64,000 bases of DNA from Xenorhabdus bovienii SS-2004 (GCF_000027225.1 NC_013892.1:2294001-2358000); one strand, 5' to 3'; shown: positions 1 to 9,213, numbered from the stretch's first letter. Notes: generated by a model not told the origin, from the letters alone. Made by a program: numbers and translations.

Positions 1-303
1 GGAACAGCCTTGTATGATGAAATTATTTCTCTGCTAGCCAATGCTGGAGTCACTCCTATGATTTCACAGGAAGCGGGGGAAGCAATGACAATACTTGGAT
101 TAGTTGCTGCGGGGTTAGGGATCAGTATAATAACGGAATCATTTACCCGGATGAAGATCGATGGTGTTCAATATCTCCATTTAGCAAATGCACCTGCCTG
201 CTCCGAAGTCTGGTTGGTCAATCACAAGAATCGACAGAATAGCGCAGCAGTAGACCGATTAACCAATCTCTTAATTTCAAACATTGTTGATGAAATTTGT
301 TAA
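1..303 (+). CDS. LysR-family regulator, C-terminal end (5' truncated by window)
   Basis: The reading frame is open from base 1 and stops at 301-303, so the gene begins before the window. The visible ~100 residues match the second half of a LysR substrate-binding domain: a segment ending in GLGISIITES, typical of the effector-pocket strand-loop, followed by the usual hydrophobic C-terminal helix. The DNA-binding half is outside the window, so neither the target nor the effector can be named. It reads toward mlc with a 131 bp gap and is probably a separate transcription unit. Confidence 0.8.
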   Translation, partial: GTALYDEIISLLANAGVTPMISQEAGEAMTILGLVAAGLGISIITESFTRMKIDGVQYLHLANAPACSEVWLVNHKNRQNSAAVDRLTNLLISNIVDEIC

Positions 304-434
304 TTAATCGTAATAATCACGAGAAGTTCGTGTGAACGATCACATTTCTATTGTAAACGGATATCTTCTAATTTAAACAGGGACATAATCGTTACTCATT
401 ATTTAGAGTCACAAATTAAATAACGGGAGGTGAA

Positions 435-1655
435 GTGAGTGTCGATATTCAGCCGAGACACATTGACCAGATTAAACAGACCAATATTGGTCTGGTTTAT
501 CGGTTAATTGATCAATATGGGCCAATCTCACGTATCGCACTTTCTAAAAAATCTCAACTGGCTCCCGCAAGTATTACAAAGATTACACGGGAACTGATTG
601 ATGCTCATCTGATAAAAGAAGCAGAATTTCCCGATCTGAGTTTTCGAGGACGTCCCGCTGTAGGGTTGAAAATCGATAGTAAAGGGTGGCAATTCCTGTG
701 CATACGCATTAACAAAGGAAGTGTTGTCTTTGGTCTTCGTGACTTAAGTAATAACTTGAGAATTGAAGAAGAACGACCGTTCTCATTTTCCCTTAATCAA
801 TCTTTTCTGGATTGTATCGTTGATGAAATTGATGATTTCTTCTTTCGACATCAATCTTGTCTTGAACGCCTGACGGCCATTAGTATTACCACCAATGCGA
901 TTATCGATCCCAACAGTGGGATTATTCACAGTTCACCGTATTATGATATTCAAAATATCCCACTTGGCACATTCTTGCATCAGCGTACTGGGTTACCGAC
1001 GTTTCTGCAACATAGCATAACCGCATGGACAATCGCGGAATCTTTATATGGTGCGGGTGAAAACTGCCAGAACATTATCCAGATCGTCATTGACGATAAT
1101 GTAGGGGCAGGGGTTATTACAGCGGGGCAGATGCTTCATGCCGGAAACCATAGCGTTGTGGAAATAGGGCATACTCAAGTCGATCCTGATGGTGAACGTT
1201 GTTATTGTGGTAATACAGGTTGTCTGGAAACCGTTGTCGGAATAAAAAACATCTTGGTGAAAGTTCATCGCCTGGCAGAAAACCATCCTGACTCACTACT
1301 TTATTCAATATCACCATTGACAATTGATTCACTTTGTCAAGCGGCGAATCAAGGCGATCTTCTGGCAACAAACATCATTCATGATGTCGGAGAACGAATC
1401 GGGCGCATCATGGCTATTATGGTTAATATATTCAACCCAGAGAAAATCTTGATCGGTTCCCCACTAAATGGTGCACAGAACATTCTCTATCCTGCCATTC
1501 AACAACAGATAGCCCAACTTTCTCTCCCTGGCTATAGCCAACAGGTTAATATTGTTGCCACCCAATTTGACAATACCGGGACACTGCCAGCGGCATCATT
1601 GATTAAACAATCTCTATATAGTGGTGAGTTACTGATCGAACTCATGCAAGGATAG
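435..1655 (+). CDS. mlc: Mlc, ROK-family glucose-responsive transcriptional repressor
   Basis: The 406-residue product has the same length as E. coli Mlc and near-identical landmarks: HIDQIKQTN at the N-terminus, a winged helix-turn-helix with APASITKI near residues 43-51, and the ROK zinc site CYCGNTGC near residue 255. Mlc represses ptsG, manXYZ and related sugar-uptake genes and is relieved by binding dephosphorylated EIICB-Glc at the membrane. The start is GTG, supported by GGGAGG (425-430) a few bases upstream. It lies 116 bp before bioD2 on the same strand, the same pairing as dgsA(mlc)-ynfK in E. coli. Confidence 0.95.
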   Translation: MSVDIQPRHIDQIKQTNIGLVYRLIDQYGPISRIALSKKSQLAPASITKITRELIDAHLIKEAEFPDLSFRGRPAVGLKIDSKGWQFLCIRINKGSVVFGLRDLSNNLRIEEERPFSFSLNQSFLDCIVDEIDDFFFRHQSCLERLTAISITTNAIIDPNSGIIHSSPYYDIQNIPLGTFLHQRTGLPTFLQHSITAWTIAESLYGAGENCQNIIQIVIDDNVGAGVITAGQMLHAGNHSVVEIGHTQVDPDGERCYCGNTGCLETVVGIKNILVKVHRLAENHPDSLLYSISPLTIDSLCQAANQGDLLATNIIHDVGERIGRIMAIMVNIFNPEKILIGSPLNGAQNILYPAIQQQIAQLSLPGYSQQVNIVATQFDNTGTLPAASLIKQSLYSGELLIELMQG

Positions 1656-1771
1656 AGCACATCAGGCAAAACATTGCGCTAACGCAATCCCTATCTCAAA
1701 CACATATCCTAAACTTTAAGTCTGCTCGCTAAAGAGCAACCGGTCTTCTGTCATTATGGAAAAATGAATTT

Positions 1772-2440
1772 ATGTTAACGCGCTTATTTGTTACAGGCAC
1801 GGATACCAACATTGGTAAAACAGTTGTTACCCGTGCATTACTACAAGTATTTAATCGTGAAGGAACAACCGCCGTGGGATATAAACCCATCGCGACAGAG
1901 AAACAAGAAACACCGGAGGGAATACGTAATCATGATGCCTTAGTCATACATAAATCTTCACCGGTTCAAGTCTCTTATGAAGAGATTAATCCTATTATTT
2001 GGGAAAGCAATTATGAAGAAGGGAACCAGATTAATTTTGTTCAAATGACAAAAAGCCTGAAAAATTTAAGCCAAAAAGCCGATCGTGTGATTATCGAAGG
2101 TAATGGTGGCTGGCGTTTATTGCTACAAGATGACTCATTCTACTCAGACTGGGTGGTACAAGAAAAGCTGCCTGTTATTTTAGTCGTAGGGATTCAGGCG
2201 GGATGCGTCAGTCATGCCATCCTGACCGCCCAATCTATTATCAATGATGGTGTCCCACTGATTGGCTGGATAGCTAACCGTATTAACCCTGGGCTTGCGC
2301 ACTATGCCAAGACACTGGATAGGTTACGGTATCATATACCGGCACCACAACTTGGCGAAATTCCTTATCTTTTGAGGCCTGAAGAAAGAGATTTATCTTG
2401 CTATTTGGATGTTTCAGCAATATTCAAGTTTGATAACTAA
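1772..2440 (+). CDS. bioD: Dethiobiotin synthetase paralogue BioD2 (YnfK)
   Basis: The 222-residue protein has the P-loop GTDTNIGKT at residues 9-17, conserved in ATP-dependent dethiobiotin synthetases, and an IEGNGGW motif where BioD enzymes usually have EGAGG. The family closes the ureido ring of dethiobiotin from 7,8-diaminopelargonate, CO2 and ATP in the cytoplasm. Its place after mlc matches the E. coli ynfK (bioD2) paralogue rather than the bioD of the bioABFCD operon. The changed EGxGG motif is seen directly; whether it alters activity is unknown. A strong hairpin follows 12 bp after the stop. Confidence 0.9.
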   Translation: MLTRLFVTGTDTNIGKTVVTRALLQVFNREGTTAVGYKPIATEKQETPEGIRNHDALVIHKSSPVQVSYEEINPIIWESNYEEGNQINFVQMTKSLKNLSQKADRVIIEGNGGWRLLLQDDSFYSDWVVQEKLPVILVVGIQAGCVSHAILTAQSIINDGVPLIGWIANRINPGLAHYAKTLDRLRYHIPAPQLGEIPYLLRPEERDLSCYLDVSAIFKFDN

Positions 2441-2451
2441 TCATTAGAAAA

Positions 2452-2472
2452 GGGGAGCCAGACATGCTCCCC
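2452..2472. terminator. Bidirectional intrinsic terminator between bioD2 and the DUF1161 gene
   Basis: Perfect 7 bp GC-rich stem (GGGGAGC / GCTCCCC) with a 7-base loop. The + strand tail is T-rich (AGTTTAATTTT) and the - strand tail is TTTTCT, so it can serve both convergent genes. Confidence 0.85.
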
Positions 2473-2492
2473 AGTTTAATTTTAATAATTTC

Positions 2493-2792
2493 TCATTTTT
2501 GAGCTTCTTTTGCATCGCTAGTAGCGTGAGAACCTGTAGTGTGGGAAAGACGGATATAGACGATTTTCTGTTTTCCATAATCACAGCTACCGACAACTTT
2601 CCCAGAGCCTTCTACAACTTGATCATTAGGAACAACTTCAAGCCTAAAATCTTCTTTAGAGACATGATTATCAATGATCTTTTGCGAAATTATTTCTCTC
2701 AGGCTTTCACATGTTGTCTTTTGTGAGGCTTGTACTGCAAAGGGAGCAAGCGCAAAAAACAAGGCACCAGTCAGTAGGATCTTTTTCACCAT
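2493..2792 (-). CDS. ynfD: Small exported DUF1161 protein (YnfD-like)
   Basis: A 99-residue protein with a signal peptide (basic MVKK start, hydrophobic core, cleavage after VQA). The mature part has the DUF1161 pattern: an early Cys in CESLREII, a KVVGSCDYG segment with the second Cys, and KIVYIR near the end. The two Cys probably form a disulfide in the periplasm. The longer open frame is rejected because AGGAG at 2796-2800 fits ATG 2792 or GTG 2789, just before the signal peptide. It lies 35 bp downstream of the DUF1283 gene, probably in one operon. Function is unknown. E. coli ynfB and ynfD also lie in the mlc/ynfK neighbourhood. Confidence 0.8.
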   Translation of the reverse strand: MVKKILLTGALFFALAPFAVQASQKTTCESLREIISQKIIDNHVSKEDFRLEVVPNDQVVEGSGKVVGSCDYGKQKIVYIRLSHTTGSHATSDAKEAQK

Positions 2793-2827
2793 CATCTCCT
2801 TATTTATTGATGTCGGTGTTTGGTCTA

Positions 2828-3190
2828 TCAAGGTTTGATCGGAAGACCTGTATTGAGATCCAGACAACGTTTTGTATTGGGTTCCCAATAAGCATTCACG
2901 TTGGTACTTTTCAAACAGGCATCTCGATTATCAACGTCCACCTCATACTTATCAAACTGTTTTTCTTCACGTTTGTTAATTTTTTTGCGAAGGCTTCCCT
3001 GTTCATTCCATTCTTCTTTTTGTTGACGAGCCATTTCTTTGCTCATCGAATTCTCACCGCCCCCATTAATGGTTACGCAAGTACTACTCGATGTACAAGG
3101 CGCAGAAAATGCTGGAGTTTGCCACAATAATGGCAACAACAGAGCAACCGCAGAAACAGTCTTAGCTATCAAAGAATTATGGACATTCAT
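2828..3190 (-). CDS. ynfB: Exported DUF1283 protein YnfB
   Basis: A 120-residue protein with an N-terminal signal peptide (cleavage near AFSA). The C-terminal half has the DUF1283 (UPF0482) hallmarks: [18 protein letters not shown], and [12 protein letters not shown], which matches AYWEPNTLRCLD in E. coli YnfB. The middle is highly charged. Two Cys flank the conserved region and probably form a disulfide. AGAGG sits 7 bases before the ATG. The family is periplasmic and uncharacterised. It is probably cotranscribed with the DUF1161 gene just downstream. Confidence 0.85.
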   Translation of the reverse strand: MNVHNSLIAKTVSAVALLLPLLWQTPAFSAPCTSSSTCVTINGGGENSMSKEMARQQKEEWNEQGSLRKKINKREEKQFDKYEVDVDNRDACLKSTNVNAYWEPNTKRCLDLNTGLPIKP

Positions 3191-3312
3191 ATTTAAACCT
3201 CTGTCACAAAACTATCAATTAAAGTTACCCCAGAATAATAGTGTATTTTGAACACAACTTGTATTTGGGATAAAAATAACACTTATAAAGTTAACAGTTC
3301 ATCAAAAGACAA

Positions 3313-4062
3313 TTACGAATTTCTATGCACACTTAAGCCTGCAAATGACTGGCAAACTGGCATCATTTCCAATGTATTAATATTGACGCGAGAAGGCAGG
3401 GTTGCAACCCAAAAAACGGCCTCTGCGATATCATCAGGAGTGAGAGCCTCAGCACCGTCGTAAGTTTTGCTGACTTTTTCATCATTACCTTTAAAGCGTA
3501 CTTGAGAAAACTCTGTTCCGCCAACAAGCCCAGGCTCAATATCTGTCACTCTAATATTCTTGCCTTGTAAATCAGCCCGTAATCCTAAACTGAACTGCTT
3601 AACAAATGCTTTAGTCGCACCGTATACATTACCACCGGCATATGGCCAGTTTGCTGCTGTAGAACCAATATTGATAACGTGTCCATGATTGATTTGTACC
3701 ATATTAGGCAGCAGGGCGCGTGTCATGTTCACCAACCCTTTAGTATTGGTATCAATCATTGTTTCCCAATCATCTGGGTTTGCTTTATGAGCAGGTTCTA
3801 GTCCTAATGCTAACCCCGCATTATTAACTAACACATCAACATTTCGAAGTACATCAGGCAGTTCCTGTACAACTTTCTCTATTGCGTTACGATCTCTCAC
3901 ATCAAGTTGAATGGGGTGGAAATTTTCGCCTAATTCGGTTTTTAACCTGTCCAATCGATCCTGCCTGCGTCCCGTAGCAATGACTACAGAACCGTGTTTA
4001 ATGAATCTCCGCACAATAGCTTCACCAAAACCGGAAGTGGCTCCTGTCACAAAAACAATCAT
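3313..4062 (-). CDS. ydfG: YdfG, NADP-dependent 3-hydroxy acid / serine dehydrogenase (SDR)
   Basis: Classical short-chain dehydrogenase of 249 residues (E. coli YdfG 248). It has the Rossmann motif GATSGFGE near residues 7-14, the structural NNAG, the catalytic Ser in NIGSTA and YGATK (Tyr and Lys). The family oxidises 3-hydroxy acids such as L-allo-threonine and serine, and reduces malonic semialdehyde, in the cytoplasm. The start at 4062 aligns with E. coli MIVLVTG and has AGAGGA five bases upstream; the seven extra upstream codons lack support. It has its own transcription unit, with no partner gene on the same strand nearby. Confidence 0.93.
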   Translation of the reverse strand: MIVFVTGATSGFGEAIVRRFIKHGSVVIATGRRQDRLDRLKTELGENFHPIQLDVRDRNAIEKVVQELPDVLRNVDVLVNNAGLALGLEPAHKANPDDWETMIDTNTKGLVNMTRALLPNMVQINHGHVINIGSTAANWPYAGGNVYGATKAFVKQFSLGLRADLQGKNIRVTDIEPGLVGGTEFSQVRFKGNDEKVSKTYDGAEALTPDDIAEAVFWVATLPSRVNINTLEMMPVCQSFAGLSVHRNS

Positions 4063-4435
4063 AGTCATCCTCTTCGTTACCAATTGTTACCATTAATTTC
4101 ATATCAGTAGAAAAAGTTCTTCGTCATTAGTCAATGAGTGAATTCTTTATCCACTATTAACATTTTGTTTTTTTAGTGTCAGATTAACAATGACAAAAAT
4201 CCTGAAACTCTGCAACTATAGAGGAATCACTATCATGCCATTGAAACTCTACATTGGTTCGCACAATCTATATTATGTTAAATAAGTTATATCGATCAAA
4301 TTTCACCTATCTTATCAGAGGAATTTAATATCTCCCCAGCAAGCAGCAGCTTGGCTGCTATCTCTTGTTGTGACACTGATACAGAACGAGAATCGCTGGT
4401 TTTATTCTTGAATTGAAACTGTACATAAACAATTA
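4063..4435. other. Gene-free stretch with two short unexplained frames
   Basis: No complete gene is visible. On the minus strand an open frame of about 40 codons ends with TGA at 4296-4298; its last part reads like a genuine C-terminus (QQEIAAKLLLAGEIL). On the plus strand, ATG 4234 preceded by AGAGGA opens a 16-codon peptide beginning MPLKLYIGSHN, loosely like the start of a glutathione S-transferase. Both may be remnants of lost genes; neither is supported well enough to call. Confidence 0.3.
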
Positions 4436-5230
4436 CTATGTGTTGTCTATTGGAATGCCAATAGATTTTGATTGAACAGGTTTAATCTTCGAAAAGTAAT
4501 ACCTTATCCATAGCGAAATAAATACCAGAATAATAAAAAAGACTGGTACAGATAGAGTAAGTTCCTTAAAAATAAACCTGCTCATATTTATCCCCGATAC
4601 TTCCCAGGATAAAAATAATGCTAAAGGGCATGTTAAAAAACCTGAGATAAACCCAATACCAATCAGATGGTAAAGTTTTCTTTTGTTCATTTTTTGAACG
4701 CTTAGATCCAATTTTTTCTGATATCGCCAGTACTTCATGGTGAGGTACAATAATCCTAATAACGAACTGAGATGCTGTAGTATTTTATATATACTTATCC
4801 CCTGCCCGTTGGTAATGGAATGAAAAACGCGGAACTGTAGTAGAGGAATTAGCTCGACAAAAAAACCTTTATCATGTGTGAATGCATCCCAGCCAATATG
4901 AGTTACAGCTCCTATAAATAACGACAACACAAAAGCAACTCTGTCCTTATAGTCTGGTTTTTCATAACGAGCAAAGGATATTGGAAAAAGGACGGATAAA
5001 GGATATGACAATAGACGTACAATCAAAAATATCAATAAACATAAAGGAAATGCGGTATAAAACCATCCGGGTAAGTGATGCGCAACCGTTGCAACATCAT
5101 ATAACCCAACAGAGTAAAAGAAATCAGGAGACAAACTGCCAGTAATTAGCGCAGGCAAATTTAACAACCTCCCCCCCGGAAAACTCTTCAAAGGAAAAAC
5201 GGCTGCTGGATGTGAAAATGTCCATGGCAT
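4436..5230 (-). CDS. DUF4184 family integral membrane protein
   Basis: The 264-residue product starts MPWTFSHPAAVFPL, the characteristic N-terminus of DUF4184, followed by GSLSPDFFY, a HHLPGWFY segment and GWDAFTH. These His/Asp-bearing motifs lie beside membrane segments and resemble those of membrane-bound metal-dependent hydrolase-like families. Five to six hydrophobic helices are visible. The open frame could extend to 5371, but the family start and an AGGA about nine bases upstream favour 5230. Function is unknown. It is divergent from the LysR gene at 5485. Confidence 0.75.
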   Translation of the reverse strand: MPWTFSHPAAVFPLKSFPGGRLLNLPALITGSLSPDFFYSVGLYDVATVAHHLPGWFYTAFPLCLLIFLIVRLLSYPLSVLFPISFARYEKPDYKDRVAFVLSLFIGAVTHIGWDAFTHDKGFFVELIPLLQFRVFHSITNGQGISIYKILQHLSSLLGLLYLTMKYWRYQKKLDLSVQKMNKRKLYHLIGIGFISGFLTCPLALFLSWEVSGINMSRFIFKELTLSVPVFFIILVFISLWIRYYFSKIKPVQSKSIGIPIDNT

Positions 5231-5484
5231 TACGAAAAATCCTAAAAAAATGTTAAAGTCTGCGATAGGGAATATACCACGGATGAATAAGGATAGTTTC
5301 CTCCTTATTAAATGTATGATCTCAGACCTGAGCTGATGAGATGGACGTATTGCATGACGTCGGCTGTCCAAAAGTTATGAAGTTGGATTAAAACAACAAA
5401 AAGGAACCGATATGTATGACTATATGATCCAGAATTTTTGCCATCTTCCTGACGAGATACTTTCACCACTGGATTTACTGAGAT

Positions 5485-6435
5485 ATGCGTAAAAACGATC
5501 ATTTTAGTGGAATTATTGCCTTTGTGATGACAGCACAATTAGGCAGTTTTACTGCTGCGGCTGAACGACTTGGACTGACGAAATCTGCGGTTGGAAAAAG
5601 TCTAAATCGCCTTGAAGAACGATTGGGGCTTAAGCTTTTTCAGCGTTCTACAAGAAGCTTGAGTCTAACTCCTGAAGGTGATATTTTTCTGCAAAGTTGC
5701 CAAAATGCGATAGCGATTTTAGAACAAGCCGAAGCGGGGATAGCTTCTCATATCACTTCACCAATAGGTCGATTACGTATTGATCTCCCTGCTGCTTTTG
5801 GACGCCAACGCATTCTTCCTATCTTGTTAAATATCACTAAGGAATACCCTGAACTCACATTGTCAGTCTCTTTTAGCGAGCGGTTTGTTGATGTGATTGA
5901 GGACGGTATCGATTTAGTGATCCGTATTGGTGAATTAGCAGATAGTAGTGGTTTGATTGCTAGACGCCTCACGACCCAAAAATTAGTAATTTGCGCTACT
6001 CCAGACTATTTACAACGTCGAGGAATACCTACAAGTTCTGATGAACTAAATCAACATCATTGTATTGTCGGGTTTCGGCGTCATCAGCCCTTCCACTGGT
6101 GTTTAAGAATAACGAATAGTAATAACAAAAATATTACGCCTCCACCTACTTACGAATTGGCGGATGGTGATGCAATGCTTACTGCTGTGTTAGCGGGTTG
6201 TGGATTGGCACAATTGCCACTATGGATGGTGAATCGATACCTAAAAAGTGGTGAATTAAAAACTGTTTTACCTGAATATTCGGGGGCTGAAGTACCAATC
6301 AGCGCCATTTGGCCAAAAAACCGTCATCTGCTGCCGAAGATACGTTACGTTATGTTGTCGATACTCTTGTTGCAGCAGCAGAAAAAGGTTTATTGGATGA
6401 ATAATAATGAATTATTAAATAATCGTTTTATCTGA
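5485..6435 (+). CDS. LysR-family regulator with frameshifted C-terminus
   Basis: The product has an N-terminal winged HTH (residues ~8-67, SFTAAAERLGLTKSAVGKS) and a type 2 periplasmic-binding-like effector domain. An exact 5 bp tandem duplication (ACGTT at 6342-6346 and 6347-6351) shifts the frame near the end. Removing one copy gives a natural ending (RYVVDTLVAAAEKG) and a stop at 6402-6404, for 304 codons plus stop. As written, the last ~28 residues are abnormal and the stop at 6435 runs into the convergent MFS gene. It probably still binds DNA; effector-domain stability is uncertain. The neighbouring MFS gene is a plausible target by position only. Confidence 0.8.
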   Translation: MRKNDHFSGIIAFVMTAQLGSFTAAAERLGLTKSAVGKSLNRLEERLGLKLFQRSTRSLSLTPEGDIFLQSCQNAIAILEQAEAGIASHITSPIGRLRIDLPAAFGRQRILPILLNITKEYPELTLSVSFSERFVDVIEDGIDLVIRIGELADSSGLIARRLTTQKLVICATPDYLQRRGIPTSSDELNQHHCIVGFRRHQPFHWCLRITNSNNKNITPPPTYELADGDAMLTAVLAGCGLAQLPLWMVNRYLKSGELKTVLPEYSGAEVPISAIWPKNRHLLPKIRYVMLSILLLQQQKKVYWMNNNELLNNRFI

Positions 6436-7612
6436 GGTTTGGTTGGCTACCGTTGCACGATTTTTTATGTAAATACTGAAGAAAGAAAATATTAAAAACA
6501 GAATTCCCGTCAGTACAATTGAATGTACACCGTAGTGTGATATAACAAATCCACCAGCCATTGCGCCTAAGGTTATTCCTAAATTAGAAAAAGCGATATA
6601 TAGGCTGTTGGCAAACTCAGGCGCTTCACTTGCTTCATGCATTAACCATGTTTGACTGACGATTAACCCCGATGAGTGAAAAATACCCCAAAATATAATC
6701 AATAGTACCATTACAAAAGGTGAAAAACCCAATAGCCACACTAATAAATAGACCAAAATAAATAAAAATGTATAAGCATAGGTAGTTCTAACTGTGTTTT
6801 TTTGTAATAGACGGCTAAAGATAAAATTACCCATATAACCACTAGCACCAAATAAAATAAGGAAAATAGCAATCATACTATTACTGAGATAGGTTACTTT
6901 TGTAAGATAATCAGAAATATAGCTAAAACTAGAAAACATAGCTAAAACTAGAAAACATAGCTGAAAAAATAAAAGTAACAGTTGCAATGCTTATCCATAA
7001 CTTTGTTTTTTTCAATACAGTTACTTGTTCAAGTATATTAATTTGTTGGTTAACAGGTAATGACGGAATAAAATAAACAACACCTATAAATGCAATTAAA
7101 CATGTCACAGAACCAAAATAAAAGGCCGCACTGAGTGAAATATATTCAGCAATAAAAGAACTTAAAGGCATTCCTAGTACCATCCCAAGTGCAACCCCGG
7201 AAAACACAGTCGCTACCGCATCAGCGCTCTTCTCTTTAGGTACTGAGTTTGCTGCTATAACCAGTGCTATTGAAAAAAATAGGGCATGAGTTAATGCAGG
7301 TAAGATCCGAAAAATCAGTATTATATTAAATGTATTTTCCGTGGCGTAAATAATGTTAGATGCAATAAAGATAAATAAAATGCATAATAAAACATACTTT
7401 CTATTATATCTTAATAAGAGTAAAGTAATAACAGGGCCGGCAATCGCAACGACAATTGCATACACACTCACCAAATAACCAACTTGAATGGGAGTTATAT
7501 TTAACTGACGTTCTAATTGCGGAAGTAACCCTATAACAGAAACTTCCGTTGTAATAACTCCAAAAACGGCAATCGTTAAAGTCATTAATAAGAAAAATGA
7601 TTTATTTGTCAT
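6415..7612 (-). pseudogene. MFS (DHA1-type) transporter broken by a 19 bp tandem duplication
   Basis: Two minus-strand frames together make one 12-helix major-facilitator protein. The first (from 7612) ends abruptly after SAMFSSFSYVF; the second continues from SSFSYISDYL. Between them a 19 bp unit is present twice (6919-6937 and 6938-6956), causing a +1 shift. Deleting one copy leaves 1179 bp, exactly 393 codons with stop, and joins the halves seamlessly. The family exports sugars, drugs or purines by proton antiport (AraJ/PbuE-like arrangement); the substrate is unknown. Unless the repeat contracts, the product would be a seven-helix fragment, probably non-functional. Confidence 0.88.
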
Positions 7613-8077
7613 GATCGTATCCGCACGATAGAAAAACTGTCGTGATTAATGAGATGTTATCTACAATAAGATTTGTACTAATAAATTATTAAAAATAATG
7701 TCTTATGCAGTACAGTAAGAAAGTTTGCAGATAATGACAAGATTTTTTTCAAAAGAGAAGCCTACTTTCGTCTACTGTTTGTAGAAAAAAAGTTGTCAGT
7801 TAGCCCAGTTATCGTTCCGATATTCGGGCTAACTTTCATTTGAATTACTGTCAGTCTACAAATACGAGTACATTTCAACCTCACTTAAGACTATCTCTGC
7901 CGCTCAAGGCACTAGAGGCGGCTGATTTGCAACAGCTCGCTGAACTGCTTAATGAGTTAGAGCTGGTCTGATAAATCGCGTTGCTGTCGCTAATAATATA
8001 ACGGCGACTTCACTGGAGTTATCCAGCGGAGTCGTTATAAGATGAGTAATTATCTGTGGGTGTTTTAATTCTTCTTT
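7613..8077. other. Gene-free stretch with a possible regulator remnant
   Basis: No complete gene is seen. On the plus strand 7873-7971 an open frame ends in ADLQQLAELLNELELV and a stop, which resembles the C-terminal helix of MarR-type regulators; upstream of it the frame loses any recognisable content. At 7997-8039 an imperfect inverted repeat (arms TATAACG and CGTTATA with interrupted internal pairing) could form a hairpin, but no T-run follows. Confidence 0.35.
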
Positions 8078-8512
8078 CTAACTCTTTTGATCAGAAAAAA
8101 CCATGAGATAGTAATTCCCTGCTAGCCCATCTGAGCTTTTAGCTTTCTTGATAAAACCGTTGAATTCGTAGAAATTAATCGCTTTATGGTTTTTAACCAA
8201 ACATTTTAAACTTAATTGGTGTGGATATTTGGATTTGACGAAATCCAGTAGTTGAGTGCCTATGCCACACCGATGATATTCGGTAGAAACATAAAGATGA
8301 TGGATAAAATGATTCTGTGCCCAAACAGAGATAAAACCTAGAATCTTACCGTTTTCTACGGCAATATAAATCATCTCACCTTCAGTATCTTTATCGAAAT
8401 CAGTAAGTTGATAGTTATCCGTATTCAGCCAAGTAAAAGTGACCTTTCTTGATTCCAAGTAAAGAATTCTCAGTGCCTCAATATATTCAGGGAAAAACAC
8501 GGTTATTTCCAT
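8078..8512 (-). CDS. GNAT-family N-acetyltransferase
   Basis: A 144-residue single-domain protein with the GNAT fold: a central strand (MIYIAVENGKILGFISVW), the acetyl-CoA binding motif A HRCGIGTQLL near residues 80-89 (the R/Q-x-x-G-x-G/A pattern), and a C-terminal NFYEFNGF segment typical of motif B. It transfers an acetyl group from acetyl-CoA to an amine whose identity cannot be read from sequence. It starts only 3 bp after the stop of the ASCH-domain gene, so the two are almost certainly cotranscribed. Confidence 0.85.
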   Translation of the reverse strand: MEITVFFPEYIEALRILYLESRKVTFTWLNTDNYQLTDFDKDTEGEMIYIAVENGKILGFISVWAQNHFIHHLYVSTEYHRCGIGTQLLDFVKSKYPHQLSLKCLVKNHKAINFYEFNGFIKKAKSSDGLAGNYYLMVFSDQKS

Positions 8513-8515
8513 CAG

Positions 8516-8935
8516 TTATAGCACCTCAATTACCCCAAACTCGATAACAACAACTTCCATATCTGGAGAAAACGTTCCTTCTCGCTCAAAAGAACACTTA
8601 TGCTCCATCCGCCAACGATGTAGACTTCTATCACCCTCGCCCTCCTTCCAAGCCAGTTCGGTTGTCATTGCTGAAAATTGGGTTAAATGAACAGCAGTTA
8701 CTCTAACAACACAAACCGGAAGGTTTTTACCATTTAAGACAATATACTCATTGCCAATTTCGATCTCTTCATTAACCTGTTTATAAGCATGATATGAACA
8801 ACTCGTTGCTGTTTTAGTGCCTTTGGCAACTAAGGCAGAAAGCTTGTCATACATTTCGATTGAGTCACCAAATACCCAACTTTCAGCAGCAGGATATTTA
8901 TTTTCAATTACTTCCATGAGTTGATGAATTTTCAT
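8516..8935 (-). CDS. ASCH-domain protein
   Basis: A 139-residue protein built around the ASCH (PUA-like beta-barrel) domain. The KGTKTATSC segment near residues 38-46 is the conserved GxKxxT-type motif, and a basic/acidic WKEGEGDRSLHRW patch follows. ASCH proteins bind RNA or nucleosides; some are ribonucleases or acyl-cytidine amidohydrolases (YqfB). The exact role cannot be deduced. It is the first gene of a two-gene unit with the GNAT enzyme. Confidence 0.8.
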   Translation of the reverse strand: MKIHQLMEVIENKYPAAESWVFGDSIEMYDKLSALVAKGTKTATSCSYHAYKQVNEEIEIGNEYIVLNGKNLPVCVVRVTAVHLTQFSAMTTELAWKEGEGDRSLHRWRMEHKCSFEREGTFSPDMEVVVIEFGVIEVL

Positions 8936-9056
8936 ATTATCTATTGAGCATTATGGGTTCGTGAATAACCCACTTTATTAACATAACAATGCTGCTGTTA
9001 ACCACCACTTCTAACCAACTCTATGATCTTCCTCTTATTCTAAGTATAGAAAAATA

Positions 9057-9147
9057 TGAGCGGTGTTTTTCACCGCTCATAAGTCAAATTTTACTGAGTA
9101 AGACCGTTGATCACCAACCAACTCGTATCCAGTTCACACAACCCCAT
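9057..9147 (-). other. Possible 3' gene remnant with its own terminator
   Basis: Read on the minus strand, a 19-codon open stretch from ATG 9147 ends ...TSWLVINGLTQ with TAA at 9091-9093, followed by a perfect 9 bp hairpin (TGAGCGGTG / CACCGCTCA, 9057-9079) and an AT-rich tail. A terminator here serves neither flanking gene, because both point away from it, so a lost minus-strand gene is a reasonable but unproven reading. Confidence 0.3.
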
Positions 9148-9213
9148 TAACCGTCAAAAATGTTTTAACAAAACCGGAAGAAATGCAGTAAGATTGACAC
9201 CCAATCGTGGGAA

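Noticed and set aside
4234..4284. Short peptide MPLKLYIGSHN as a glutathione S-transferase start
   Set aside because: Sixteen codons only, and no continuation in any frame; resemblance is too short to support a call.
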